Positions 1-7,271 of a stretch of DNA of 64,000 bases are shown here, one piece after another. This DNA is from Bradyrhizobium sp. JYMT SZCCT0180 (lineage in GTDB: Bacteria > Pseudomonadota > Alphaproteobacteria > Rhizobiales > Xanthobacteraceae), in NCBI RefSeq assembly GCF_018130165.1, contig NZ_JAFCLZ010000011.1, positions 1 to 64,000 of the forward strand, written 5' to 3'. How positions within the stretch are numbered: the first letter of the stretch is position 1; the number at the start of each line of letters is the position of its first letter. The notes below the pieces were generated by a model. It worked only from the letters and a program-made list of their open reading frames with translations. It ran no database searches and had not been told where the DNA came from. A program made the translations under genes and the position numbers.

Positions 1-65
1 CGAATCATTCGACTCACGGTTCCGCAAACAAAAAAACACGCCAGATCACATAGATTCACAGCCTC

Positions 66-152
66 TGAGGTGCGAGCGCAGCGAGCCTCGAAGGATGGGC
101 CACGGGCGCTTCTCATCCTTCGAGGCGCGCAAGGGCGCGCACCTCAGGATGA
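66..152. repeat. dispersed palindromic repeat (type E)
   Basis: The sequence holds two facing copies of a GAGGTGCG...CCTCGAAGGATG / CATCCTTCGAGG...GCACCTCAGGATGA motif. A related unit lies at about 52041-52176. It is non-coding, just beyond the 3' end of the leftward regulator gene. Confidence 0.6.
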
Positions 153-197
153 CGCGATAGAGTGCGAGTGGGCCGCTTCAACCAAACTCATCACGCG

Positions 198-1010
198 CTA
201 CGCCGCCAACGCGGTGAGAGCCGCTTCCGACGCTTCATCCGCCGGCATGAACATTTCCACGCGCAGTTCCTGCAGCGTGACGTCCTGCGGTGTGCCGAGC
301 GTGAGCACCGCGCCGATCAGGCCGATCGAGACATCGCCCTTGCGCAAGCGCACCTCGCATAGCGGACCCGGGGTTTCGTGCTCGTCGAACTGCGCGAGCG
401 GCAGGTCGGGTAATTTCAACAATTCGCGCCAGGTCGATTGCAGCGCCAGATCGAGCGGTGCGGCCATCGCCTCGTGGCGGGCGCGGACCAGCAGTGCGGA
501 CGCGACCTTCGGCCAGTTTTCGACGTAGGGCCGCAACTCGTCGGGCGAGAGAAACATCCGCATGTGATTGAGCGGACGCGTCATGCGCTCCGGCCCGAGC
601 AGCATCGTCATCAGCCGCGTCGCCGCGCCGTTGGCCTGCAGCACGTTCCAGCGCCGGTCGGTGACGATGGCGGGAAACGGTTCGTGCCGGCGCAGCAGCA
701 GATCGATGGCGCGTTTGGCGTCGGCGACTTCGGGCGCTGCAAGATCGCGCTCGCCATATTGCCGCGCAAAGCCGCCGGACTCCAGCAGCGCATTGCGGTC
801 GCGCAGCGACAGGCCAAGCGCGGATGCCAGTTGCAGCAGGATCTCGCGGCTCGCCACCGCCTTGCCGGTTTCGACGTAACTCAAATGCTTGATCGAGATG
901 CCGGCCTCGAACGCCAGATCGGCCTGGCTCATGGCGCGACGAGTGCGCCAGCCGCGCAGGAGATCGCCGACGGGATTGGCAGGCAGCGGTGCATGCTGGC
1001 GAGAGTCCAT
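198..1010 (-). CDS. XRE-family regulator with MmyB-like ligand-binding domain
   Basis: This 270-residue protein is probably a DNA-binding transcriptional regulator. The N-terminal part (about residues 14-70) is a helix-turn-helix of the Cro/XRE type, with the run LLRGWRTRRAMSQADLAFEAG followed closely by SIKHLSYVETGKAVAS. The remainder matches the MmyB-like, PAS-like domain that follows such HTH domains in many bacteria; its ligand is unknown. The start is placed at the ATG giving MDSRQHAPLP, because the longer frame runs into a palindromic repeat. The next gene (1147-1968) is a homologue with the same architecture, so the two look like an old tandem duplication separated by a repeat. The target genes are not apparent. 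Confidence 0.85.
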   Translation of the reverse strand: MDSRQHAPLPANPVGDLLRGWRTRRAMSQADLAFEAGISIKHLSYVETGKAVASREILLQLASALGLSLRDRNALLESGGFARQYGERDLAAPEVADAKRAIDLLLRRHEPFPAIVTDRRWNVLQANGAATRLMTMLLGPERMTRPLNHMRMFLSPDELRPYVENWPKVASALLVRARHEAMAAPLDLALQSTWRELLKLPDLPLAQFDEHETPGPLCEVRLRKGDVSIGLIGAVLTLGTPQDVTLQELRVEMFMPADEASEAALTALAA

Positions 1011-1055
1011 GCGGCGATTATGCGAAGGACGGACGGCGCTGTAAATCGCAACTTT

Positions 1056-1145
1056 GTAGGATGGGTGGAGCGCAGCGATACCCATCGACTTTGGTAGCCT
1101 AGGCTGCACTTGCTGATGGGTATCGCTTCGCTCCACCCATCCTAC
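1056..1145. repeat. 31-bp inverted repeat (type D)
   Basis: Two 31-nt arms (1056-1086 and 1115-1145), beginning GTAGGATGGGTGGAGC and ending in its complement GCTCCACCCATCCTAC, are near-perfect complements around a 28-nt loop. It sits between two leftward paralogous regulator genes and could terminate or attenuate transcription, but its spread-type sequence suggests a dispersed element. Confidence 0.75.
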
Positions 1146-1146
1146 G

Positions 1147-1968
1147 CTACGTCAAGCTCGCCGCGATCTCCCGCATCCGCTGCGTGGTCAGGTCGTCGGC
1201 GGGGAAAAACGTCTCCAGCGCCAGTTCGGAGAGCGTGACGTCGACCGGCGTTCCAAAGATCATCGTGGTCGAGATGAAACTCAGCACCTCGCCATTGAGC
1301 CGAAACTTGAAGGGAATCGCGACATTGTCCGGCGAGAGCGGGCCGGATCGCGCCGGCATCGGAAAGGCCTTCAGCTCCGCGTAGAGCTTTAGCAACTCGG
1401 GATCGGCGGTCGCCTCGCACTGGCGGTGCAGCCGTTCCAGCAGATGACTGCTCCATTCGGCGAGATTGACCGTGCGCGGCGCCAACCCTTCGGGATGGAA
1501 GGCCAGCCGCAGGATATTGAAAGGCTGGCCCAGCAGCCGCGCCGGAATGCCCTCGAGCAGCGGCGCCACCATGCGGTTTGCCGTCACCAGATTCCAGTGC
1601 CGGTCATAGGCCAGCGCCGGATTGGGTTCGTGCGCCTTCAGCACGAGGTCGATCGCGGCCCGCGCCGATTTCAGCGCGGGGTCGTCGAGCGAGCGCTGCG
1701 GAAAGGCGGGTGCAAAGCCGGCCGCCACCAGCAACACGTTGCGTTCGCGCAAGGGCACCTCCAGGCGTTCGGCCAGCTTGAGCACCATCTCGCGTGACGG
1801 CGCGGCGCGGCCGGTTTCGACGAAGCTCAAATGACGCGCCGAAATCTCGGCATCACCGGCGAGATCAAGCTGGCTGAGATGGCGGCGCTGCCGCCATTCT
1901 CGCAGGTGATCGCCGATATGGACGGGCTGGGGACGTTCGGCTCGCGCCGTGGAAGCATGTGCGTTCAT
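1147..1968 (-). CDS. XRE-family regulator with MmyB-like ligand-binding domain
   Basis: This 273-residue protein has the same plan as the neighbour at 198-1010. An N-terminal Cro/XRE helix-turn-helix (about residues 17-75, with HLREWRQRRHLSQLDLAG and SARHLSFVETGRAAPSRE) is followed by an MmyB-like domain containing EPNPALAYDRHWNLVTAN. Both proteins also share the C-terminal pattern in which a VTL.EL.(L/V)E.FFPAD-type segment precedes the end. The product is probably a repressor or activator of nearby genes; the ligand is unknown. No operator could be identified. The divergent small membrane-protein gene at 2070 is a possible target because the two share a 100-bp intergenic region. Confidence 0.85.
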   Translation of the reverse strand: MNAHASTARAERPQPVHIGDHLREWRQRRHLSQLDLAGDAEISARHLSFVETGRAAPSREMVLKLAERLEVPLRERNVLLVAAGFAPAFPQRSLDDPALKSARAAIDLVLKAHEPNPALAYDRHWNLVTANRMVAPLLEGIPARLLGQPFNILRLAFHPEGLAPRTVNLAEWSSHLLERLHRQCEATADPELLKLYAELKAFPMPARSGPLSPDNVAIPFKFRLNGEVLSFISTTMIFGTPVDVTLSELALETFFPADDLTTQRMREIAASLT

Positions 1969-2069
1969 GGTGGAAAACCTACCATGCGAATTTCTCAGCT
2001 TCCATTACCTCCCACGTAATCGAATTGGGTCGCGGACGGGGTCATCTTCAGGGCCACAGGAGATGACCC

Positions 2070-2279
2070 ATGCTGATGCTTCCTCTGTTTCTGCCCATCG
2101 TTCGCGCCCTGCACAGACTGGCGATCTGGGCGCTGGCCCGTTCCCTCAACATGCCGGAACCCCTGGTGCACGACACCGGCGTTTTCGTCGTTGCGCAGGT
2201 GCAGACGATCGAGAACCGGATCGGCGAGGCGCTGTCCCCGATGCGGCGCTGGCGTCAGTTCCAGTCCTGGTTCCGCTAA
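2070..2279 (+). CDS. small hypothetical protein, 69 aa
   Basis: The ATG has a good ribosome binding site (AGGAG about 7 nt upstream). The product has a hydrophobic N-terminus and an aromatic/basic C-terminus. Residues about 27-40 (LNMPEPLVHDTGVF) closely resemble LNLPEALLRESGLF in the protein encoded just downstream at 2320-2718, so this looks like a shortened paralogue rather than a random frame. No function can be assigned. The divergent XRE regulator at 1147-1968 may control it. Confidence 0.6.
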   Translation: MLMLPLFLPIVRALHRLAIWALARSLNMPEPLVHDTGVFVVAQVQTIENRIGEALSPMRRWRQFQSWFR

Positions 2280-2319
2280 CCCCCAACCACCCCACCCCGT
2301 CAAACCAAAGGAGAGAACT

Positions 2320-2718
2320 ATGATCAACCCGTCTTCATTCCTGAGCCGCGCTCTGCTTGCCGACGCCGTCTTCAGCGGCGTAGCGGCGGTGGCCCTTACG
2401 CTTGGCGCCGGCGTGCTCGCGCCGTTCCTCAATCTGCCGGAAGCCCTGCTGCGCGAGAGCGGACTGTTTCTGATCGCCTACACCGCGCTGGTCGGCTGGC
2501 TCGGCACGCGACAATCGGTGTTGAAGGCGCTGGTGCTGCTGGTGATCGTGGGCAACGCCGCGTGGACGCTGGGCAGTATCGCCTTGCTGTTCTCGGGCGC
2601 GGTCAGCCCGAACCTGCTCGGCATCCTCTTCGTCGTCGCGCAGGCGATTGCAACCGGCGTGTTTGCCGAGTTGCAATATATCGGACTGCGCAAGAGCGGC
2701 GGCGCGGTGACCGCCTGA
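2320..2718 (+). CDS. small integral membrane protein, 132 aa
   Basis: The ATG is preceded by AAAGGAGAG at good spacing. The protein has about four hydrophobic segments: residues 12-34, 46-60, 68-92 and 97-118. This suggests a four-helix inner-membrane protein with a basic C-terminus. I do not recognise the family with certainty. It shares a short motif with the 69-residue product upstream, from which it is separated by 40 bp, so the two are probably co-transcribed. A strong hairpin 20 nt after the stop closes the unit. Confidence 0.75.
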   Translation: MINPSSFLSRALLADAVFSGVAAVALTLGAGVLAPFLNLPEALLRESGLFLIAYTALVGWLGTRQSVLKALVLLVIVGNAAWTLGSIALLFSGAVSPNLLGILFVVAQAIATGVFAELQYIGLRKSGGAVTA

Positions 2719-2737
2719 GCTTGATGTGAATTGAAGG

Positions 2738-2771
2738 CGCGCCCGATGACAGGCTCTTGTCATCGGGCGCG
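2738..2771 (+). terminator. 14-bp stem hairpin after the 132-aa membrane protein
   Basis: The arms CGCGCCCGATGACA and TGTCATCGGGCGCG are perfectly complementary around a 6-nt loop (GGCTCT). There is no T tract, so either intrinsic termination is weak or the hairpin protects the mRNA 3' end. Confidence 0.65.
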
Positions 2772-2940
2772 AATTCGCGTGGGCCGCTGGCGCGCTCGCG
2801 CTGGATGCATAACCAGCGGGGTATGGTAATTCTGGGCCGACCCAAATCCTGTCCGAGGTACGCCAACCGCCTTCGGCGGCTCAGATTGGCCGCGGAACTT
2901 TGCTCCTGACGCAATCGTTCGGCCCCTCCCCATTCCCCGC

Positions 2941-2983
2941 TTGACTAACATATATCCCGATGGTTATACGTCTACCCATAGCC
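2941..2983 (+). promoter_or_regulatory. sigma70-like promoter and possible ArsR operator
   Basis: TTGACT (2941-2946) and TTATAC (2964-2969) are separated by exactly 17 bp, a good housekeeping promoter. GGTTAT (2962-2967) and ATAGCC (2978-2983) form an imperfect inverted repeat over the -10 and start region. That is where an ArsR-type autorepressor would be expected to bind. The operator assignment is inference. Confidence 0.55.
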
Positions 2984-3002
2984 AACGGGTTATCGATACC
3001 AG

Positions 3003-3326
3003 ATGCCAAACGTTCATGACGTACTGTTCAGAACCCTCGCCGATCCAACGCGGCGGGCGATCTTCGAGCGGCTGTGCCGCGACGGCGAGCAGACGGTCGG
3101 GGCCCTGACGGCGCGCGCCGGCGTCTCGCAGCCGGCGGTCTCAAAGCATCTCGGTGTCCTGAAGCAGGCCGGGCTGGTGCGCGACCGCCATGAAGGACGG
3201 CAGACGCACTATAGCGCGCAGCTCGGCGCGCTTTCGCCGCTGATCGACTGGACCAGCCAGATGGCCGGCTTCTGGCAGAACCGGTTCGACGACCTCGAAG
3301 ATCTCCTCAAAAGGATGGACCAATGA
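3003..3326 (+). CDS. ArsR-family transcriptional regulator
   Basis: This 107-residue winged-helix protein begins with the typical LFRTLADPTRRAIFERL helix and has the recognition-helix region VSQPAVSKHLGVLKQAGLVRDRHEG (residues about 40-63, seen in two parts). It lacks an evident metal-binding cysteine pair, so it belongs with the SdpR-like members that accompany SRPBCC proteins rather than with metal sensors. Its stop overlaps the start of the SRPBCC gene by 4 bp (ATGA), so the two are translated together. It is probably an autorepressor of this pair. Confidence 0.92.
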   Translation: MPNVHDVLFRTLADPTRRAIFERLCRDGEQTVGALTARAGVSQPAVSKHLGVLKQAGLVRDRHEGRQTHYSAQLGALSPLIDWTSQMAGFWQNRFDDLEDLLKRMDQ

Positions 3327-3751
3327 ACACTGCGACCGAAACACGCTCCGTCGTCGTCGAACGCGAAATCCCTCATCCGCCGGAAAAAATCTGGCGCGCG
3401 CTGACGCAACCGCATTTGATCGAGGAGTGGCTGATGAAGAACGACTTCAAGCCTGTTGTGGGTCACAACTTCAATCTGCGCGGCGAGTGGGGCGGCGTGC
3501 TGGACTGCGAGGTTCTCGCCGTCGAGCCGAATAAAAAGCTGACCTACACCTGGAATTTCAAGCACGAACAAGCGGCCTACAACCTGTCGAGCGTCGTCGC
3601 CTGGACGCTCACGCCGACACGCACCGGAACCCTGCTGCGCATGGAGCAGTCGGGCTTCCGGCCGGATCAGCCGCAGGCCTATGGCGGCGCCAAGGCGGGC
3701 TGGCAGGAGTTCTTCGCAAAGCTGGAGCAGATGCTGGAACGGGGCGAGTGA
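3323..3751 (+). CDS. SRPBCC (AHSA1-like) domain protein
   Basis: This 142-residue protein is a START/Bet v1-like fold of the activator-of-Hsp90-ATPase-homologue type. Diagnostic stretches are EREIPHPPEKIWRALTQPHLIEEWL at the N-terminus (in two halves), an internal GGVLDCEVLAVEP strand, and the C-terminal GWQEFFAKLEQMLE helix. The fold usually binds a hydrophobic ligand; none is known here. It is translationally coupled to the ArsR regulator, a very common pairing. Confidence 0.9.
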   Translation: MNTATETRSVVVEREIPHPPEKIWRALTQPHLIEEWLMKNDFKPVVGHNFNLRGEWGGVLDCEVLAVEPNKKLTYTWNFKHEQAAYNLSSVVAWTLTPTRTGTLLRMEQSGFRPDQPQAYGGAKAGWQEFFAKLEQMLERGE

Positions 3752-3805
3752 GCCCAGGCTAAGGCTTGCGTGAACATTCAGGCACATAACAAAGAGGAGA
3801 TTCCA

Positions 3806-4024
3806 TTGAACTGGAACATCTGGATTCGACAGGTCCACCGCTGGCTGTCCATTGCCTTCACGGTGACCGTCATCATCAACTTCATCGCCGTGGCAATGGG
3901 GACGCATGCCGACTGGATCGGCTTCCTGGCGCTGCCGCCGCTCTTCCTGCTGCTGTTCAGCGGTTTGTACTTGTTCACGCTGCCCTATGCCGCCAAGTGG
4001 CGTAGCGGTGACGCACCGGGATAA
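3806..4024 (+). CDS. small two-helix membrane protein
   Basis: I chose the TTG at 3806 because a clear ribosome binding site (AGAGGAGA, about 3793-3800) stands 5-7 nt before it. A GTG at 3770 in the same frame has none. The 72-residue product starts NWNIWIRQVHRWLSIAF and has two transmembrane helices (about 14-32 and 40-58). The WIRQVHRWLS motif resembles the first helix of PepSY-type membrane proteins, but the protein is too short for that family. It follows the SRPBCC gene and precedes a DUF1801 gene on the same strand. Confidence 0.7.
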   Translation: MNWNIWIRQVHRWLSIAFTVTVIINFIAVAMGTHADWIGFLALPPLFLLLFSGLYLFTLPYAAKWRSGDAPG

Positions 4025-4033
4025 GGAGTATGC

Positions 4034-4510
4034 ATGAAGGCGAGCAAGACGTCGCGGAAGCCGGCGAAGAAGGTCGCAAAGAAAACCGCCGCAAAAGGGA
4101 GCCCCGCGAAGCCGAAGCTGCTGTCGGGGGGCAATCCGCAGATCGCCAAGGCCTACGGCGACGCGCCGGTGCAAGCCTACATCGCGGCCATGCCGGGCTG
4201 GAAAAGCGATCTCGGGCGCCGCCTCGACGCGCTTATCACGCGCACCTTCCCCGGCGTGTACAAGGCCGTCAAATGGAACTCGCCGCTATACGGTATCGAG
4301 GGAGAAGGCTGGTTCCTCGGCATCCACGTCTTCACGAGATACGTCAAGGTGGCGTTCTTCCGCGGCACGTCGCTGCGCCCCGTGCCTCCCGGCGCATCCA
4401 GGCAGAAGGAAGTGCGTTATCTCGACATTCACGAGGACGACGAACTCGACGAAGCTCAGCTTACGGCCTGGGTGAAGCAGGCGAGCAAATTGCCCGGCGA
4501 ACGAATGTGA
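4034..4510 (+). CDS. DUF1801 domain protein
   Basis: This 158-residue protein has a lysine/alanine-rich head (residues 1-27) followed by a DUF1801 (YdhG-like) domain. The core runs from about residue 45 to 150 and contains AYIAAMPGWKSDLGRRLDAL, TFPGVYKAVKWNSPLYG and VKVAFFRGTSL. An AAGGAG ribosome binding site precedes the ATG. The biochemical role of DUF1801 proteins is unsettled. The next gene codes for a second, divergent member, so this is a tandem pair. Confidence 0.88.
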   Translation: MKASKTSRKPAKKVAKKTAAKGSPAKPKLLSGGNPQIAKAYGDAPVQAYIAAMPGWKSDLGRRLDALITRTFPGVYKAVKWNSPLYGIEGEGWFLGIHVFTRYVKVAFFRGTSLRPVPPGASRQKEVRYLDIHEDDELDEAQLTAWVKQASKLPGERM

Positions 4511-4583
4511 GCGGGGGACAACCATGAGCGGACGCCAATTGAGCAGCCCGCGCGTGGTAACTAACGAAACGGAACGAGGGAAA

Positions 4584-5027
4584 ATGACCGCGAAGAAAGC
4601 GACAGCGACCAGGAAGATCAGCAAGAGCGCATCGAAGGAAGGAAACGAAGGCGCGTCCCCTTCCCGGCTGATCGACATCAAGATCAAGGAATTGGGCGAC
4701 TGGAGGGGCAAGACGCTCGCCGGTGTCCGCGCGCTGATCAAACAGGCCGTGCCTGATGTGGTCGAGGAGTTGAAGTGGCGCGGCGTTCCGGTCTGGTCGC
4801 ACGACGGCATCATCTGCACCGGCGAGACCTACAAGAGCGCCGTCAAGCTGACGTTCGCCAAGGGCGCTTCGCTCAAGGACCCGTCAAAGCTGTTCAACTC
4901 CAGCCTCGAAGGCAACACCAGGCGCGCGATCGATATCCATGAGGGCGTCGAAATCAATGCGGATGCCTTCAAGACGCTGATCCGCGCCGCAGCGGCGCTG
5001 AACAGCTCGAAGAAAAAGGCCCGCTAG
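4584..5027 (+). CDS. DUF1801 domain protein
   Basis: This is the second DUF1801 protein of the pair (147 residues). It has a basic serine/lysine-rich head, then KIKELGDWRGKTLAGVRALI, VVEELKWRGVPVWSHDGI and YKSAVKLTFAKGASLKDPS. The start is placed at the ATG giving MTAKKATATRK (GAGGGAAA upstream); an ATG at 4524 in frame is an alternative. Both tandem proteins have lysine-rich N-termini, which may favour contact with nucleic acid, but that is inference. Confidence 0.85.
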   Translation: MTAKKATATRKISKSASKEGNEGASPSRLIDIKIKELGDWRGKTLAGVRALIKQAVPDVVEELKWRGVPVWSHDGIICTGETYKSAVKLTFAKGASLKDPSKLFNSSLEGNTRRAIDIHEGVEINADAFKTLIRAAAALNSSKKKAR

Positions 5028-5053
5028 CCTGGTCCGGCTACACGCGTTCGCGG

Positions 5054-5188
5054 CTAACTCAACACCAGCGCCGCGAACATTCCGGCCAATGTCAGCACAA
5101 GCCCGATGACGAGCATCGGGACGAGGCTGCTGCCGGAATAGGGATCGGCCTGGTCCTTGGCAGGTATCGCACGCGTCTGGTTGGTCAT
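5054..5188 (-). CDS. 44-aa single-pass membrane peptide coupled to globin
   Basis: The ATG overlaps the stop of the truncated-haemoglobin gene by 4 bp (ATGA), a strong sign of translational coupling. The peptide begins MTNQTRAIPAKDQADPYSGS and then has one hydrophobic helix (about residues 22-42) ending in ALVLS. I know of no named family for it. Its position in an operon behind an NsrR-type palindrome suggests a role in the nitric-oxide response. Confidence 0.65.
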   Translation of the reverse strand: MTNQTRAIPAKDQADPYSGSSLVPMLVIGLVLTLAGMFAALVLS

Positions 5189-5646
5189 TGAACCGCTCCT
5201 GTTTCTCTACGCCGAAATCTCTCGCCGGGTGCGAGCATGACGCCCTGCCCGCTGGCGATTCCAAGTTCGAGGCTTGCCGCGATCCGCCGCGCCCGTTCGA
5301 CAAAATGGTCAGCGGCCACGGGTGGACAGAGTTCGCTGGCCGCGGCCTCGAACAGTTCGAGCCAGCGGTCGAAATGACCGGCGTCGACCGGCAGCGGCAT
5401 ATGCTTGACCATGGGCGTGCCGTGATAGCGGCCCGACATCAGCGCCACCGATGACCAGAACGCGCACATCTGCTGCAGATGCGGCTCCCAATCCGTGATG
5501 CGCGCCTCGAATACCGGCGCCAGCATCGGATCGCTGCGGACTTTTGCGTAGAAGCCGTGCACCAGCCGTTCGATCATGGCTTCGGTGATGCCGGTTCTTT
5601 CCATGATTTCGGCGGTGATCGCCTGACGCCGTTCTGCCCCTGTCAT
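5185..5646 (-). CDS. group III truncated haemoglobin
   Basis: This 153-residue protein fits group III truncated globins, which bind haem and are linked to nitric-oxide or oxygen chemistry. Characteristic stretches are LVHGFYAKVRSDPMLAPVFE, CAFWSSVALMSGRYHG and the MVKHMPLPVDAGHFDRWLEL block around the haem pocket. The gene is divergent from nsrR across a perfect palindrome at 5660-5686 that lies just upstream of its ATG. NO-dependent derepression is therefore likely. A 44-residue membrane peptide is translated from the same mRNA. Confidence 0.9.
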   Translation of the reverse strand: MTGAERRQAITAEIMERTGITEAMIERLVHGFYAKVRSDPMLAPVFEARITDWEPHLQQMCAFWSSVALMSGRYHGTPMVKHMPLPVDAGHFDRWLELFEAAASELCPPVAADHFVERARRIAASLELGIASGQGVMLAPGERFRRRETGAVQ

Positions 5647-5659
5647 TCGCGGTTTTCCT

Positions 5660-5686
5660 TAAATAGGTATTTCAAATACCTATTTA
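5660..5686. promoter_or_regulatory. NsrR-type operator, perfect palindrome
   Basis: Two 13-nt arms (TAAATAGGTATTT and its exact complement) flank one central C at 5673. The 1-nt spacer and AT-rich AAAT...ATTT layout match known NsrR operators. It lies 14 nt before the globin start and 46 nt before the nsrR start, so it could control both directions. Confidence 0.8.
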
Positions 5687-5731
5687 GATTGCTATAGATG
5701 ATCTGCCAAGTCACATTTTTGAGGGCCTCCC

Positions 5732-6166
5732 ATGCGCCTGACATCGTTCACCGATTTTGCCCTGCGCGCCCTGATGCGGCTGGCGGGCGAGCCGGCGCGC
5801 TCGTTCGCCACCAGCGAGATCGCGGCCGAGTTCGGCATCTCGCGCAATCACCTCGCCAAGGTGGTGCGGGATCTCGCCGATGGCGGCTTCATTTCGACCC
5901 AACGCGGCGTCGGCGGCGGGTTCACCCTGGCGCGGCCGCCGCAATCGATTACGCTCGGCGAAGTCGTGCGCGCGCTGGAAGGCGAAGCCTTGGTCGAGTG
6001 TTTTCGCGAGGATGGCGGTTGTTGCTCCCTGCTGCCGCGCTGCCGCCTGAAGGGAAAGCTCGCCGCCGCGCGCGAAGCCTTCATGCGCGAACTCGACGGC
6101 ACGACGCTGGCGGAATGCGCCTACCCCGCGCGATCCAAAGCGAGCCCGGCGCGAGGTGCCGCATGA
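5732..6166 (+). CDS. nsrR: Rrf2-family nitric-oxide-sensing repressor NsrR
   Basis: This 144-residue protein starts MRLTSFTDFALRALMRLA, the NsrR hallmark. It has the GISRNHLAKVVRDLA recognition helix and a Fe-S cysteine cluster C90, C97, C98 and C104 in VECFREDGGCCSLLPRCRLK. That spacing resembles the NsrR cluster rather than IscR or RirA. Asp8, a cluster ligand in some NsrR proteins, is present. NO would damage the cluster and relieve repression. The next gene overlaps the stop by 4 bp. Confidence 0.88.
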   Translation: MRLTSFTDFALRALMRLAGEPARSFATSEIAAEFGISRNHLAKVVRDLADGGFISTQRGVGGGFTLARPPQSITLGEVVRALEGEALVECFREDGGCCSLLPRCRLKGKLAAAREAFMRELDGTTLAECAYPARSKASPARGAA

Positions 6167-6453
6167 AGCCGATCGAGTTTTCCGATGGCGCAGTGGAGAT
6201 CGACGCGTCGATCGTCGCCGAAGGCCTCGGCATCGCGCTGCCGCGGCTCAAGGAAGGCATGCGCGCGGGCACCATCACCAGCGTTTCCGAGCGCGGCGTC
6301 GATGCGGATCAGGGCCGGCATCGGCTGACGTTTTTCTCCGAGCACCGGCGCTTTCGCGTCGTGGTCGATGCGTCAGGCGCGATCGTTCAGCGCTCGGCGG
6401 TGGATTTTGGAGATTCGTCGTTGCCGCAGTCGGCGCGGAAGCCGGGCGGATAA
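6163..6453 (+). CDS. DUF6522-like small protein
   Basis: This 96-residue cytoplasmic protein contains the pattern VEIDASIVAEGLGIALPRLKEGM followed closely by TITSVSERGVDADQGRHRLTFFS (each read in two parts). I match it to the DUF6522 type from memory. Its start overlaps the nsrR stop by 4 bp (ATGA), so it belongs to the same operon and is probably NO-regulated. DUF6522 genes often neighbour nitrogen-oxide or redox genes, but no activity is known. Confidence 0.7.
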   Translation: MKPIEFSDGAVEIDASIVAEGLGIALPRLKEGMRAGTITSVSERGVDADQGRHRLTFFSEHRRFRVVVDASGAIVQRSAVDFGDSSLPQSARKPGG

Positions 6454-6454
6454 T

Positions 6455-6530
6455 GTCATTCCGGGATGGTCCGAAGGACCAGACCCGGAATCTCGAGATT
6501 CCGGGTTCGCTTCGCGCCCCGGAATGACGG
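6455..6530. repeat. dispersed palindromic repeat (type C)
   Basis: This is a TGTCATTCCGGGATGG ... CCCCGGAATGACGG unit with an inner palindrome CCCGGAATCTCGAGATTCCGGG. Related copies lie at 14054-14155, 27943-28069 and 36302-36376. It separates the convergent DUF6522 and SET-domain genes. Confidence 0.8.
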
Positions 6531-6536
6531 ACAGGT

Positions 6537-7271
6537 TTACGCCGTCGCGCGGCTTTCCGCAGCCTGCTGCGGCTTTGCCAGAATGCCGGACTTTGCGGTC
6601 GGGGCCTTGCGGCCGTGTCCGTTCAGCGCCTTGCCGTTCAAGGACTTGCCGTTGAGCCTGGCGCCGTTCGTCTTGGCCCCATTCGCCTTGGTGCCGTTCT
6701 TGGCGACCAGCTTCAGCTTGTCTTTTTCCTTGGCCTTTGCTTTGGCCTTGCGCGCCCGGGCGGCTTTCGCCTTTTGCTTCTCGGCTTCCTTCAAGGCCTT
6801 CCGCTCCGCCTTGGCCTTGAGGCGAAGCTTCTCCGCCCTCGCCTCGGCGCGCTTCTTCTTGCGCTTCTTTTCGCACGCCGCGCATTTGCAGCCGATCGGC
6901 TTCAGATAGGCTTTGAAATAGTCGGTGCCGTAGTCGTAGTTGATCTCGTCGCCCGGCTCGATGTTCTTGATGGCGCGGATGATAACTTTGCGCTTGCGCG
7001 GCTTGACGTCGGATTCCGCGTTCGGCTTGCACGCATGGTTGATATAGCGGGCGACGTTGGCGCGCACCGAACCGTCGATGGTCCAGCGGTTGGTCAGCTC
7101 GAACAGATATTTGTTCTCGATCGCGTCGTCTTTTTTCTTCTTCGAATCCAGCAGCGGCCCAAAATAGCGGACGATCTTGGCGCCCTTCTTGATCGGTTTG
7201 GTGGCGAAGAGGCCAAGCCCGGTGCGGGAGCGGCCGACGCGATATGGTTTGTTCGCAGATACGGTAGCCAT
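6537..7271 (-). CDS. SET-domain protein-lysine methyltransferase with basic tail
   Basis: This 244-residue protein has a compact SET domain over residues 9-135. The S-adenosylmethionine and catalytic motifs RYINHACKPN (75-84) and INYDYGTDY (110-118) are present. A post-SET zinc cysteine set (C128, C130, C133, in GCKCAAC) follows. Residues 134-210 are a long lysine/alanine/arginine-rich helix, and the last 35 carry repeated NG(T/A/K)K-like units. Bacterial SET proteins of this kind methylate lysines, often on basic or ribosomal proteins; the target here is unknown. The tail could bind nucleic acid. Confidence 0.9.
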   Translation of the reverse strand: MATVSANKPYRVGRSRTGLGLFATKPIKKGAKIVRYFGPLLDSKKKKDDAIENKYLFELTNRWTIDGSVRANVARYINHACKPNAESDVKPRKRKVIIRAIKNIEPGDEINYDYGTDYFKAYLKPIGCKCAACEKKRKKKRAEARAEKLRLKAKAERKALKEAEKQKAKAARARKAKAKAKEKDKLKLVAKNGTKANGAKTNGARLNGKSLNGKALNGHGRKAPTAKSGILAKPQQAAESRATA

